A stretch of 64,000 bases of DNA from Diphasiastrum complanatum (lineage: Eukaryota; Streptophyta; Lycopodiopsida; Lycopodiales; Lycopodiaceae): assembly GCA_029204225.1 (NCBI GenBank), contig CM055105.1, positions 51,611,680-51,675,679 on the forward strand, given 5' to 3'. Within the stretch, counting starts at the first letter, position 1, and each line of letters starts with the position of its first letter. The notes below the pieces were generated by a model. That model was given only the letters and a program-made list of their open reading frames with translations, did no database searches and was not told the DNA's origin. This document shows positions 53,524-64,000 of the stretch, one piece after another. The position numbers and the translations under genes were made by a program.

Positions 53524-55347
53524 TATATGACAAACACCTTTCATTCCATACTTTAGAATTCAAAGGGACCTCATTACAAAACTCAGCAAATGAAGTACAA
53601 AATGTACCCCCCTTTCCAACTTTCCTTTCCTTGTCCACAAAAATGAGCATTGATAGCTCCATCTTTGCTCTTGTGGCTCTCCTTTGGAATAGTTGAAGCT
53701 CTTGGATTTTGCTCCTCCTCTCAACCATATCTTTGCCAATATGATTCTTATAGGATTCATCATTAAATATTACAAATATTGTGGCTCTACCATTGCTCTT
53801 TGTGCTAGCAAATTGTACATCCAAATGAATCAACTTAAGAGGGTGAGTGGACTTAGTGATAGTGTTAGAGAAATACAACCTATGTTCTTTAGCCAAAGCA
53901 CATGCTTCACAAACCATTTCCTCTTTTTCCATGGATATTAGAAGGCCTAGAGCAAGCTCCTCCTTGCACATGACTTCCATAGACTTGGTGTTGATGTGAC
54001 CAAGCCTCTTTAACCACAAATCATTTGTGGTCATCTTGTCCTCCTTGGCTACTATCACAAATTGGTTAGGATCTACAAAAGCATCAAGCTTAAACAACCT
54101 CCCAAACCTTCTTCCTCTTTCTATGATCTTCCCATTCTTCTTGATGTTGCATACATTAGTAGAGAACTCCACAATGAAACCATGATCTAAAAGTTGGCCA
54201 ACACTAAGCAAATTCTTAGTGATGCTAGGAATGAAGAGAACACCATCTATCTTAGTCTTCTTGGAGGATTCTAAGCATAAGGGAATGGATCCCACACCTT
54301 CAACTTTACATTCATGATCATTTGCTGTAAAAATGGACTTTATAGGTCCTACATAAGATGTGAGTTGAGAGAAATACCCCCTTTTATCCGACATGTGGGA
54401 GCTAGCCCCACTATCTATCCACCAAGGATCTTCACCTTTGACATTTGATGATGAAAAGGTTGACATCATGAGTTTGTCCTCATGATAGCTCTCTTCCTCT
54501 TGTTCAATGCTGGCTTGGCTTTGATCTTGCTTCCTCTTGAAGCATTTCGAGGCATAATGCCCCATCTTGCTACAATAGTAGCACTTTATCTTAGATTTGT
54601 CCTTCTTGGGCTTGACTTGTGATGATGAAAATGTGGGTTTTCCTTGATCTCCATCCTTTGCTTGCTCCCTTTTGAATGCTCCTCCCTTAGTCTTTGATTT
54701 GCCTTTGCTCTTTAAGAAGAAGGCTTTGTCATCACCATCATTGATGGAGAGCCTCTCCATCCTTGATTTGATATGAGCCTTCCTACTCTCCTCGGCCATC
54801 AACACACTTTGAAGGTCTTCAATTGTAGGCAAGTTTCCCATGATGGCATAGCTTTGGACAAGGTTAGTAAAATCACTACATAAGCCATTCAAAACTATTT
54901 GCACAAGCTAACTCTCTTTAATAGGTTCACCAACATAAGTAAGCTCTTTGTTCAAATCTTTTACTCTCAAACAAATTGATGTCCACTCTCACTCCTCCCC
55001 TAGAAGCATTGAAGAACTTGGTTCTTGAGGGAAAGTAACCTTGAGGTATTCTTGGACTCATAGATCTTTTGAAGAGTCTCCCAAGTCTCTTGGGCTGAGG
55101 TACATGCTCATACTTCTTTGAGCAAATCATTTGCAACATTCATCTTAATACAGTGGAGTGCAAGCTTGCACCTTCTCTTGTATTTAGTTGCTTCTTGTGG
55201 ATGGATTGGCTCATCTTCCTCTCCATTCACAATATCCATCAAATCTTGCATGATAAGGATGGATTCCATTCTTAACTTCCAAATTGAATAATTTGAAGAG
55301 TTCCATTTATCACTAGAATCCAAAAGATAGGCACTTATGGATGTCAT
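53524..55347 (-). pseudogene. Element D copy 2 gag-protease and integrase start, fused to accessory sequence
   Basis: Gag starts at about 55347 (Met, then TSISAYLLDSSDKW) and includes the NSSNYSIWKLRMES block. A frame change near 55110 and a stop near 54905 break it. A long frame (53519-54904) follows with NLVQSYAIMGNLP, zinc knuckle CYYCSKMGHYASKC, protease WWIDSGASSHMS and the pre-integrase region (LKRLGHINTKSMEVM). It reaches the first integrase residues (HLDVQFASTKSNG, FVIFNDES), where integrase homology stops. About 80 further codons that are not integrase (ERRSKIQELQLFQRRATRAK and on to WNERCLSY) continue without a stop to the inserted LTR. This is a gag-integrase-to-accessory fusion with all integrase catalytic residues after the first lost. 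Confidence 0.85.
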
Positions 55348-56110
55348 CTTCAATGATAAGGAGATAGATTCAAAGAAACAAGATAGATTGTACAAGATAT
55401 GATCACTACTAGCTATCCCACTCTCTTTGGGACTTGAGATGAATCACTCTCTTATTTCTCAACAAGATCTAAGGTGATCTTGAGCTTGATCTATCTTCAA
55501 GATCCAAACTAGATCCAAACTTACTATAGATTTGATCAAACTAGTCTCCTCCTTGATGTCGACTTCACAAGAAGGGTGAACCCACCTATACTGAACCAAA
55601 AGCACTTTATAACACACAAATGTCTTACAAATAAAGCCTCTTAAATTCAGGTTGAATTACATTGACATATTCAATCACAAACCTATCCAAAACTGAGTAG
55701 AATAGAAACACAAATTTTACTAGTTTTGCATTTCTAGATGAAAAACTCATCAAAACACTTGATCTGAACCTAAGAACAACCTAATTAAGCTAATCCAAAC
55801 TTCTAAAGAGTGGTGGCATTCAAATCCTTATGAAAATCTCTACTAGGAGACATGTACTCCAAGATTCAGCTCATAAGAACTTTCTAATTTGGTTTGGTTG
55901 AATGGAAATGGGTCAATCTCAGTTCCTGTAGCTATAACTCAGCAAAACAAGGTACCTTTGATCTATTATCACTCAAATGAAACCAAATTTAAAGGTACAA
56001 TCACTAGATTAGCAACTAATATCAAGAGCAAAGCTAATACTACTCAAATCTAGGATCAAAACTTGAGAAAATCAAATTTAAAGCTCACTTTTGATTAGGA
56101 TCTGATACCA
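55348..56110 (-). other. Element D leader and primer-binding site
   Basis: About 750 bp of untranslated leader. The part next to the primer-binding site matches E1 at 12686-12937, linking D and E as one family. The primer-binding site has one mismatch (GATCTGATACCA). Confidence 0.82.
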
Positions 56111-56504
56111 TGACAAAATTTTACAACAAATTAAATCCCAATCAATCCTAAAAGTGATGGAGGATGCACAAATAAAAGATCTAGATCCAAACTATGAGCT
56201 AGAATCAAGACTAATTATTAAAACTAGCAAATTTGGCATTTAACTCTGCATTAGGTACATAGATTTGATCAACTGAACCAAAGTACAACAAGCTTCTCAG
56301 ACCTATAAACAAGTTTGTCACCTTCCAATCCAAGCAATTAATGCATAAAAACACTCACATCCAATAGCTAGAACTCGCCACTAAAAGACAATGATGATAG
56401 AAGTGGAAAAACTCGCTTTTTCATGATTTTGGATGGAAATCCCATCATACATTTATACTTTTCAAGCTCATATCTGAGCATATTAGGTCACCTCTGAACT
56501 ATCA

Positions 56505-59500
56505 TGTTAAAAATTCACAATTCTAGCTTGATTAGTTTTGGTCATATAACTTGTAAATAGTTAGATGGTCATGATGTGGCTTGTCACACGTGCCAAATAG
56601 CATAGGATTCCATTCATAAGGATGTTCTCAAGTAGACCTAAGTGTTAGAACCTTTGGAATGAGTCCAAATTATGCTTAGATACAAGGGAGAAAAAATAGG
56701 AGCTATTTTTGGTAATTTTTGCATTGTTGAGGGATCTCCAAGATTCAACCCTAACTTGGTAGGGATGAAAGATCCACCAAAATTAACATTAGGGATAGGT
56801 TTAGGGCTACTCATACCTGCCCAAAACCGTGATGGATCATGTATATATAGGTGATGATATCTCACCAAAATCAATCAAGCAATTTCATGTTTTTTCTCTC
56901 ATAATGGTGCAATTGCTCTCTATGTTCATAATTGTTTGAGTACTTGTGATTACTAATGATTATAGGATTGAATGTAGGTCTGGTGTACAGTACTCAGACT
57001 GTGGGAGGCCGTACTTTCACACGTGTGAAGCCTTCTTCAAGGATTTGGGCCATTTAGTGAGGTTCAAGCATAGATTTTTGATGGATTTTGATGGTTCAAC
57101 TTGTGCTAATCTTATGAAATCATAATCTATTGTTTCCCTCATCATTTCAAGTGCTTTAGGATCCTTATTTGCTGTAATTTTTACATGGTATCAGAGTCTA
57201 AAGCCTGAAATGAGATGAATCCTTGGTTTTCATTCAATTTGATCACAATTTTTTATCTAAATCTTGTGTAGATTGGATCTTAGCATCTAGTATTGATTCT
57301 AGAACTCAAAAAGTGAGTCAAATACATTGGAGATTGGTGTTGTGTGACTTCATTTGCAGGTGTTTAGGTGTCTAAAACTAGAGGCAAAGTTGAATTCAAT
57401 TCACATTACCAAGATAGCAAGTTTTGCTTGCTCCAAGCATTCACTTCTAAGCGAGTTTTGGAGGTGATTTCATAGAGGAGGCTTTCTAGCATTCAAGGAG
57501 AGGGAAGATCAGAGTTTTGGGGACTCTTCAAGGCTGTTCTAAGGTGTAGTAGACACCTTCTAAAGTGATTTAGGTTCAGTCCAACCATTGCTTGACTTAT
57601 ACACCAAATTAGATCAATTTTTCATCAATTTTGATCATTTTTTGCTTGTGATTGGATAGTAGATTGTGTTGCATCCTCATTAAGTTCCATTTAGATCTCT
57701 TACAAGTGATTTTGGAAGTATATTAGGTTGCTGAAATTCACTCTTGATCAGATCATTTGGAAGCTTTAATGTTCTTTATAGAAAGAGGGGCAATTCTACT
57801 AGTATTGTCTACTTCAATCAAGCAAGTGCATTGTTTCTAGTATTCTATGATTTGATTTTGTTAGAGATCATTCTTAGATCTTTATAGGAAGTCTATTACT
57901 GATCTTTTCAGGTCCCTAAGAAGTGGGATAAGGTAGACCTTCAATCAAATCAATAGAAGTAACCTTCATTTGTGTCAAGTCCTTGATTAGGAGACTAGAT
58001 GGCATCTATAAATGCATATCTTTTGGATACTAATGAAAGGCTCAACAAAACTAGCTATTCCATATGGAAAGTTAGAATGGAATCCATCATGATCATGCAA
58101 GATCTGATGGAAATTGTAAATGGTAAGGAGGGTGAACCTATTCATCCTCAAGAAAAAGCCAAATACATCAAGAGGTGCAATGTTGCACTACATTGGATAA
58201 AAATGAATGTTGCAAATGAACTCTTAAGAGAGGTAGGAGATTGCACTTCAGCTCAAGATGCTTGGGAGACTTTGCAAATGTCTATGAATCAAAAACCAAA
58301 CTAGAATTTTAGCTTTGAAGATCAAATCTATAGAAGCTATCAAAAGAAAGGAGAGAGTGCACATACTTTTGTCCTAAGAGTAAAGGAATTGAACAAAGAG
58401 CTAGCCTTTATAGGTGACCCTATCAAGGATGAAGAGCTTGTTCAACTCATATTGAATGGGCTAAGCTTTGAATTTGACAATTTGGTTCAGGGATATGCAA
58501 TTTTGGGTAAGCTACCCATACTTGAAGAACTCCAAGGCACACTCATGGCCGAGGAATCAAGAAGGAGCCAAATGCAAGAGAGGATGGATAGGCTTTCCAT
58601 CCAAGGTGGAGATGACCAAGCTCTCTTCACCAAAGGCAAAGGCAAGTCCAAAGGCAAAGGATCAACATTCCAGAAGTCTACAAAGCTTGAGGATCAAGAA
58701 GGACCCTCAAAGGCATCTCCATCAACCACCAAAGTCAAGAAGGACAAATCCAAGGTGAAGTGCTACTATTGTAGCAAGATGGGGCATTATGCCTCAGAAT
58801 GCTTCAAGAGGAAGCAAGATCAAAGCCAAGCCAACATGAGCAAAGAGGAGGAGGAGGAGAGTTCACATGAGGACTCTCTCATGATGTCCATGTTTTCTTC
58901 AACAAGCTTCAAAGGAGAAGATCCTTGGTGGATTGACTCGGGTGCTAGTTCACACATGACTAGTAAAAGGGAGTTTTTCTCTTCTCTCTTATCTTATGAT
59001 GGACCTATAAAGTCTATCTATACAGCAAATGATGAATCTTGTAATATTGAAGGAGTTGGTAGCATTCCCCTTTGCTTAGGATCTTCCAAAAAGATCAACA
59101 TAGAAGGTGTTTTGTACATTCCTACAATAACAAAAAATCTACTAAGTGTTGGCCAAATGGTAGACAATGATTGCATGTTGACTTTGCTTCAAATGAATGT
59201 TTCATCAAGAAGAAGGGTAAGATAGTGGCTAACGGCACTAGACTTGGCAAACTTTATAAGTTGGATGCATTTGTGGATACTAATGTTGTCATGTTGGCCG
59301 AGAAGAGCAAGATATCTACCTTTACTTTATGGCACAAAGGACTTGGACATGTCAACTCGGGTTCCGTGGAGGCTATGATCAAGGAGGAGTATGCTTTAGG
59401 CCTACCAAGGTCTATTGGGAAGGAAGACAAGGTTTGTGAAGCTTGTGCCTTATCCAAGGCACATAAGAAGGTGTTTCCTAACTCCATCACAAAGTCATCT

Positions 59501-59630
59501 CATCCTCTTGAACTCATACACTCGGATGTGCACATTGCTAGCACCAAATCTAATGGAGGTTCATCCATGTTTTTAACTTTCATTGATGACTACTCAAGAT
59601 ATTGTTGGGTGTTCTTACTTTCCTTCAAGT
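56505..59630 (+). mobile_element. Element A (plus), longer copy
   Basis: The LTR (56505-57185, 681 bp) has TATATATAGG at 56842-56851 and TTTCACACGTGTGAAG near 57015. The primer-binding site TGGTATCAGAGT (57186-57197), an 800-bp leader and gag-protease to early integrase follow. It ends at 59630 in the middle of integrase, where the element J LTR begins. Its left part is the same D/A junction seen at 39348, so it belongs to the duplication. Confidence 0.9.
57999..59630 (+). pseudogene. Element A (plus) gag-protease-integrase, frameshifted and truncated
   Basis: The native gag start is kept (57999, Met then ASINAYLLDTNERLNK). A frame change near 58275 hits a stop at 58304; coding resumes in another frame to about 59165 with zinc knuckle CYYCSKMGHYASEC and protease site WWIDSGASSHMT. 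A further change near 59165 gives the pre-integrase region (HKGLGHVNSGSVEAM) and the start of integrase (HSDVHIASTKSNGG, DDYSRYCWVF). At the position where element A (minus) carries a TAG, this copy has TAT (LGKLYKLDAF), so the nonsense mutation is private to the minus copy. Confidence 0.88.
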
Positions 59631-59666
59631 CAATATTGCAAAATGTGATGAAACTAGTTGAATCTT

Positions 59667-60250
59667 TCACACTCCCTCTTCAACTAGTTTTAGCATAGAC
59701 TTTGATAATACTCCAAGTGAAGTCCTATGCTTCATGAACAAGTCTTTTCCCAATGCTTTGGTGAAGATATCAGCTACACATTCCCTTGAAGACACATGTT
59801 GAAGCTCCACCTCCTTTGCAATGACTCGCTCCCTCACAAATTGATATTGTATCTCAATATGCTTGCTCCTAGCATGAAAGATAGGATTGGATGCCATTCT
59901 TTGGGCTGATTGATTGTCACAAAAGATGATTGGGCTCTCTGAAAAATCCAGCAAGTGAAGATCCTTGATCATCCTCTTGATCCATACCATCTCCTTTGTG
60001 CAATGTGTAAGAGCTTTGTACTCGGCCTCACTAGATGACAATGAGATAGTGGCCTGTTTCTTTGACATCCATGATATAGCTCCATCACTAATGAAAATAC
60101 AATAAGAACTAATGGATTTCCTATCCATTATATCTCCGGCATAGTCCGAATTTTTAAAAAGATTAGGTGATGATCCCTCATACAATATGCCAAAATCTCG
60201 AGTGCCAATGATGTACCTCAAAACTCGCTTTCCTAGCTTCCAATGCTCCT
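59667..60250 (-). pseudogene. Element J RNase H
   Basis: Copia RNase H with HWKLGKRVLRYIIGTRDFG at its start, NSDYAGDIMDRKSISSY, SSSEAEYKALTHCTKEMVW and ARSKHIEIQYQFVRERV. The frame begins right at the HWK motif that normally follows the RT connection region, and the sequence before it is not RT. The domain has no internal stop but is not in frame with the foreign segment that precedes it, so it is not expressed as part of the polyprotein without a shift. Confidence 0.88.
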
Positions 60251-61275
60251 AGCATAGTTTTTGCCAATAGAACTTTGATCCATCATAAGAATGATCTTCT
60301 TCCTAAGAATAGATCTCCTTTCAATGATCATGTAATGCTCAAAATAGAAACAACCATAATGGATATAGAGAATAGTGTCCACTTGGGATGCTTCACTATT
60401 TCTTACATCAATTTTACATGTAAAAATGTGACTAGAACATGAAGAATCAAATAGAATGTAAATGAAATGATTCCACCATGCTTCCAACTCTGAACTCTCT
60501 GGAAAAATACAGCAAACAAACAATAAATGTGAGTGATCAACTTTTGCTTGCATGTCTCCTCCTTCTTTGTCCTTCGTTGCCATGTATCCACCATGATTCT
60601 CCATGAATGAGCCTCCATCTTCATCTTGCCACAAGAAACCATCAAACCTTGGAAATCCATGAGTAGGTGAGTACATAAATGATGCAAATCCAGCACCACA
60701 TGACTCCATAAACCAAGTAGTTTGCACTAGTCCATCTTCAATCTCCAAGTATTGGCACGAAGTAGCTCAACACTTGAGAACTTAGCAATGGATGAGTGAC
60801 ATAATGAACCTCCAATAGCTTCATTTCCATCAGCAAAATCAGCCAAGAATGCTAGTACAAATCCAACATCAAAACAATGCTCAACAATGTAGCTAGTTTT
60901 GCCATATCTTGACAATTTGCACACATCCACATGAAATTGCTCAAATATGAGATAGAACAAGTAAAGTAAACTTGAACAACACTTCCTTGTTGCTCCTTTG
61001 ACCTTACTTGAGTCTTCAATATGCTGCAAAAACAGATCCATAACACCCTTGCCAATTACCTCTCCTTTGATGCTCTTGACTAGCTCCAAATTGCCAACTT
61101 CCCTTTTGACTAGTTGAAGCGCTTTGAGATCAACCTCTTGATCTTCAACTTGACCATCAAAGTCATTGAACAAACTTTGTTTTCCAGATCCATTACTTGA
61201 TTTTACAGCAAGATAACATCCATCCACTTGCATAGCTCCATGTACACAAGAAGATCCTCCAAAAGATGTTCCACT
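60251..61275 (-). other. Foreign segment in place of RT in element J
   Basis: About 1 kb on the minus strand between MDLEYQALMKSGT (where RT should begin) and HWKLGKRVL (start of RNase H). The first two-thirds are open in frame with integrase, without RT motifs, and include MQVDGCYLAVKSSNGSG, KVKGATRKCCSSLL, YLIFEQFHVDVCKLS and LAFLADFADGNEAIGG. The rest is open in another frame (60233-60748) with GFASFMYSPTHGFPRFDGFL and, near 60345-60420, RNSEASQVDTILYIH, a diverged form of the accessory signature found in C, D and I. The KGAxR, SL, FE, HV spacing also matches D. It is probably captured cellular or foreign coding sequence; origin and function are unknown. Confidence 0.68.
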
Positions 61276-62790
61276 TTTCATAAGAGCTTGATACTCAAGA
61301 TCCATTGGTTGGATCCACTCCTCTTCTTTCCTTGCTTGATCTACACTTGTAGGCTCATCCAAAGAGGTTAGGAAAGCAACATAATTTCCAGAAACTACTT
61401 GCTTACCCTTTTGATCATATGTGAGCCTTGAAGGTACTTGTCTTTCTCTTGATGTTCTCCTTGGCTTTTGACTTGATGAAGGTCCATCATCACCACCATC
61501 CAAAGTAGGATCCTTCTCATCAACATCAGGAATGTTAGAATTATCTACTTTACCATCAATCATGCTTGAAGACTCCTTTGGAATGTTTCCCTCATCAAAA
61601 ATGACATCTCTACCAACAATCACTTTGTTAGTAGAAGGAATGTAAACCTTGTAGGCTTTACTCACCTCACTATATCCAACAAAAATACCTCTTCTTGAAG
61701 ATGGATCCTCCTTGGTCCTATCATCAAGAGTAATGTTGACATAGCATGTGCATCCAAAGGTTCTTAGAAAGTTGACACTTGGCTTCCTCTTGAATAGCAT
61801 CTCAAAAGGTGTCCTTCCATCCAAAATAGCACTCGGCCACCTATTGCACAAGAAATTGGCACACAACAAAGCTTGATCCCAAAATGGTTTGTCAAGATTA
61901 GCACTTAACCTCATAGCTTTAGCACTTTCACATAAAGTTATATTCTTCCTTTCAGCCACTCCATTTTGTTGTGGGGTCCTTGATGTTGTATACTCCCTCT
62001 TGATCCCATGCTCATCACAAAAAGCCTTGAACTTGTTAGATATGTACTCACCACCATTGTCACCTCTCAAGCACTTGATCTTTGTGGAAAATTGGTTCTC
62101 CCTTGCATTCTTGAACTTGACAAAGACATCATTTAGGAGATAGATCCAACAAAATCTACTAAAATCATCAATGAATGTTACATACATCTTAGCTCCACTA
62201 TTGCTAATTGTAGTAAATCCATGAATATCCGAATGTACAAGTTGAAAAGGATTTGTAGATCTAGAAATAGATCTAGTATAAGGTAGTCTATGTGACTTAG
62301 ACAAAGCACAAGACTCACAAACATGCTTGTCATTACTTAAGGAACTTGGAAGACCAATCACAACCTTCTTCCTTGACATTACCTCCAATGACTTGAAGTT
62401 GAGGTGTCCCATCCTTTTGTGCCAAACCTCTTGAATAGAAATTTGCTCCCTTGCAACACATCCAATTTGGTTAGCAATAACGCAAGCATCAAGTTTGAAC
62501 AACTTCCCTTGCCTTTTACATTTTCCAATCAAGACATCCTTCCTTTTGGTCAAATAAGAATCTCCATCAAACTCCACCTTGAGGCCCTTACTTAGCATTT
62601 GACTCACACTAAGCAAATTCTTGGTAATAGATGGAATAAACAAGACATCCTCCAAATGAACATTCCTATTTGTAGAGAGAGAAATAGGAATTGTGCCAAT
62701 CCCTTTGATTGCACACTCACCATCATTGGTCGTGTAGATCACCCTCTTGTCATCTCCATATGCCAACAAAGAAGTGAAGTACTCTTTGTG
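61276..62790 (-). CDS. Element J integrase region (fused to foreign segment)
   Basis: Part of a 680-codon open frame (60727-62769). It covers the post-protease region (VLFIPSITKNLLSVSQM), pre-integrase zinc region (HKRMGHLNFKSLEVM, CESCALSKSH), integrase core with D-D-E residues (HSDIHGFT, RGDNGGEY, QQNGVAERKN) and linker (SRLTYDQKGKQVVSGN). It reads on without a stop into the foreign segment. The frame is one base off the upstream protease frame (shift near 62790). The integrase is the best-kept catalytic domain of J. Confidence 0.87.
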
Positions 62791-63731
62791 AAGGTCATGT
62801 GTGAACTTGCTCCACTATCAATCCACCAAGGATCTAGATCTCCATCATTAGCAAGCATACATGAAGACATCACAAAAGCATCATCATTTGCATCTTGCAC
62901 ATCCAAACCATCCTCATCAAGAGTAAGATTACCTTGTTTGTCTCCTTGATCTCTCTTCTTCTTGTAGCACTCACTTGCAAAGTGTCCTTTGATGCCACAA
63001 TAGAAGCACTTGAGCTTTGATCTATCCTTCTTTTTGCCACTTGAAGAAGCATCCACTTGATCTTGCCCTTTAGACCACTTGCTTTTAATTTTGCCCTTGA
63101 ATTTGCTCGTTGTGAACATAGCATCCTCTTGAAGTGTCGATGTAGATCCACCTCTTGATTGAAGCCTATATTCCTCATTGATCAAGACCTCTTGAAGATC
63201 CATCAAACTTGGCAAAGTCTTTTGAATAGAAATACTTAAAACAATGTTAGCATGAGCATCCAACAAGCCATTAAGAATCACTTGAATAAGCTCTCCTTCC
63301 TTAATGCTTTCATCTATGCAAGCTAACTCATCATTCAATACTTTCATTCTCAAAACAAAAGTACTTGGACTTTCTTCATTCTTTCGCAAACAAGAAAAGA
63401 TTTGCCTTCTTAGAGTCAACACTCTAGAAGTAGACTTGGATTCATAAAGCTTCTTCAATGAATTCCAAGCTTCCAAAGATGATGTGCACTTACCAACTTC
63501 CTTGAGAAGTTCATTGGTAACATTCATCTTTATCATGTGTAGAGCCTTCTTGGCCCTCTTGTAATACCTCAATTGATCTTGTTGTGTTGCTGGTCTCTCC
63601 TCCAAACCTACAACAATATCCAAAACATCATTCATCTCAAGAAGTGACTCCATCCTCACTTTCCATAATGAATAGTTACTTGAAGTAAGCCTATCATTGG
63701 CTTCCAACATGACTCCAATTGAGGTTGCCAT
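62739..63731 (-). CDS. Element J gag and protease start
   Basis: A 330-codon frame beginning with a copia gag start (Met at 63731, then ATSIGVMLEANDRLTSSN). It includes KKALHMIKMNVTNELLKEV, the NGLLDAHANIVLSISIQK segment, zinc knuckle CFYCGIKGHFASEC (all ligands) and protease site WWIDSGASSHMT. Shortly after the protease Asp the frame shifts (near 62790) and stops at 62739. The Met and its context match the gag starts of A, B and D. Confidence 0.9.
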   Translation of the reverse strand: MATSIGVMLEANDRLTSSNYSLWKVRMESLLEMNDVLDIVVGLEERPATQQDQLRYYKRAKKALHMIKMNVTNELLKEVGKCTSSLEAWNSLKKLYESKSTSRVLTLRRQIFSCLRKNEESPSTFVLRMKVLNDELACIDESIKEGELIQVILNGLLDAHANIVLSISIQKTLPSLMDLQEVLINEEYRLQSRGGSTSTLQEDAMFTTSKFKGKIKSKWSKGQDQVDASSSGKKKDRSKLKCFYCGIKGHFASECYKKKRDQGDKQGNLTLDEDGLDVQDANDDAFVMSSCMLANDGDLDPWWIDSGASSHMTFTKSTSLLCWHMEMTRG

Positions 63732-64000
63732 GTAGCAATGACCTGATCTTCTCTTTCAACCTATTTCAATGCACAAAGCACTCCTTTGAACAACAACAAA
63801 TGCTTTCGAAAGATCACCAAGATTTGAAACTATCTCACAAATTCTCTTCTAGCACTTATCCAAGCAAATCAACACATAGAATCATGGAATCTTGATCAAC
63901 CTATGATCTATCCTCAATCTAATGACTTTTGTCACTTCCTAAGATTGAAACACACTCAAATGAAGTCCAGAAACCTCACTATCTAGAGATCCAATCAAAA
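63732..64000 (-). other. Element J leader, incomplete
   Basis: Non-coding sequence upstream of J gag to the window edge. No primer-binding site or LTR is reached within the window. Confidence 0.7.

Larger units (their letters stand above)
51550..56504 (-). mobile_element. Element D copy 2, longer interior
   Basis: A 195-bp 3' LTR remnant (51550-51744), a full interior, a primer-binding site (reverse of GATCTGATACCA, 56099-56110) and a 5' LTR remnant (56111-56504) cut by an A-family plus-strand LTR. It matches copy 1 over shared parts, including the C-family solo LTR at the same base and the D/A junction (CTGAACTATCA then TGTTAAAAATTC). It keeps the gag N-terminus and leader that copy 1 lost. 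RT and RNase H are absent here too, so that loss is ancestral. Confidence 0.87.
59631..64000 (-). mobile_element. Element J: copia derivative with RT replaced by foreign sequence
   Basis: A minus-strand element whose 3' LTR is cut to 41 bp (59631-59671, TGTGAAAGATTCAAC) with a polypurine tract (TGAAGAGGGAG, reverse at 59672-59682). Going upstream: RNase H, about 1 kb of non-retroviral sequence, integrase, protease, gag, then leader to the window edge. The 5' LTR lies outside. Gag, protease and integrase motifs are well kept but a polymerase is missing. Confidence 0.87.

Overview
The window reads as repeat-dense nuclear DNA from a land plant. It is AT-rich, with nested Ty1/copia LTR retrotransposons whose primer-binding sites match the plant initiator-Met tRNA (TGGTATCAGAGC), one decayed Ty3/gypsy pol, and a long-period tandem repeat between them. 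I found no intact host gene, rRNA, tRNA or CRISPR array. The species cannot be named from the sequence. Element letters below (A to J) are labels of mine.

Layout: (1) About 1-35.4 kb is a decayed macrosatellite with a monomer of roughly 0.82-0.88 kb in several subtypes. It is interrupted by the G composite (4332-11108, minus), a chimeric E/F stretch with two broken copia RT-RNase H copies (11987-16915), the gypsy relict (18470-19640), the non-autonomous element I (21977-26332, minus), a C-family 3' end (27218-28298), a solo LTR with a perfect target duplication (29438-29926), and a deleted E element with a perfect target duplication (31905-33517). (2) About 35.4-64 kb is retroelement on retroelement. 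It holds D copy 1 (minus), a plus-strand A LTR, element A (minus, nearly complete), element B (minus, complete with two LTRs), D copy 2 plus a longer plus-strand A (a duplication of the D/A junction), and element J (minus) running off the right edge.

Coding state: B is the youngest and nearly intact; its LTRs differ at two positions in 862 bp and one homopolymer frameshift splits gag-pol. A (minus) has one nonsense codon and a short deletion near the gag start. The others are decayed or rearranged.

The most unusual feature is a recurrent non-retroviral protein module carried by several non-autonomous copia derivatives (C, I twice, D twice, J). Its signature is C-K-L-x-M-R-[IL]-S-E-[AST]-S-x-x-[DE]-T-Y-[IL]-[HY]. 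In D it replaces most of integrase plus RT and RNase H. In J about 1 kb of foreign coding-like sequence takes the place of the RT domain between intact integrase and RNase H. In I it is present twice behind a truncated gag zinc knuckle. These elements could not make reverse transcriptase and would depend on autonomous relatives such as A and B. The LTRs of several otherwise different families also share a CACGTG-centred palindrome, TTCACACGTGTGAA, or a close variant, and the G LTR carries a dense GCATG (RY-like) cluster.
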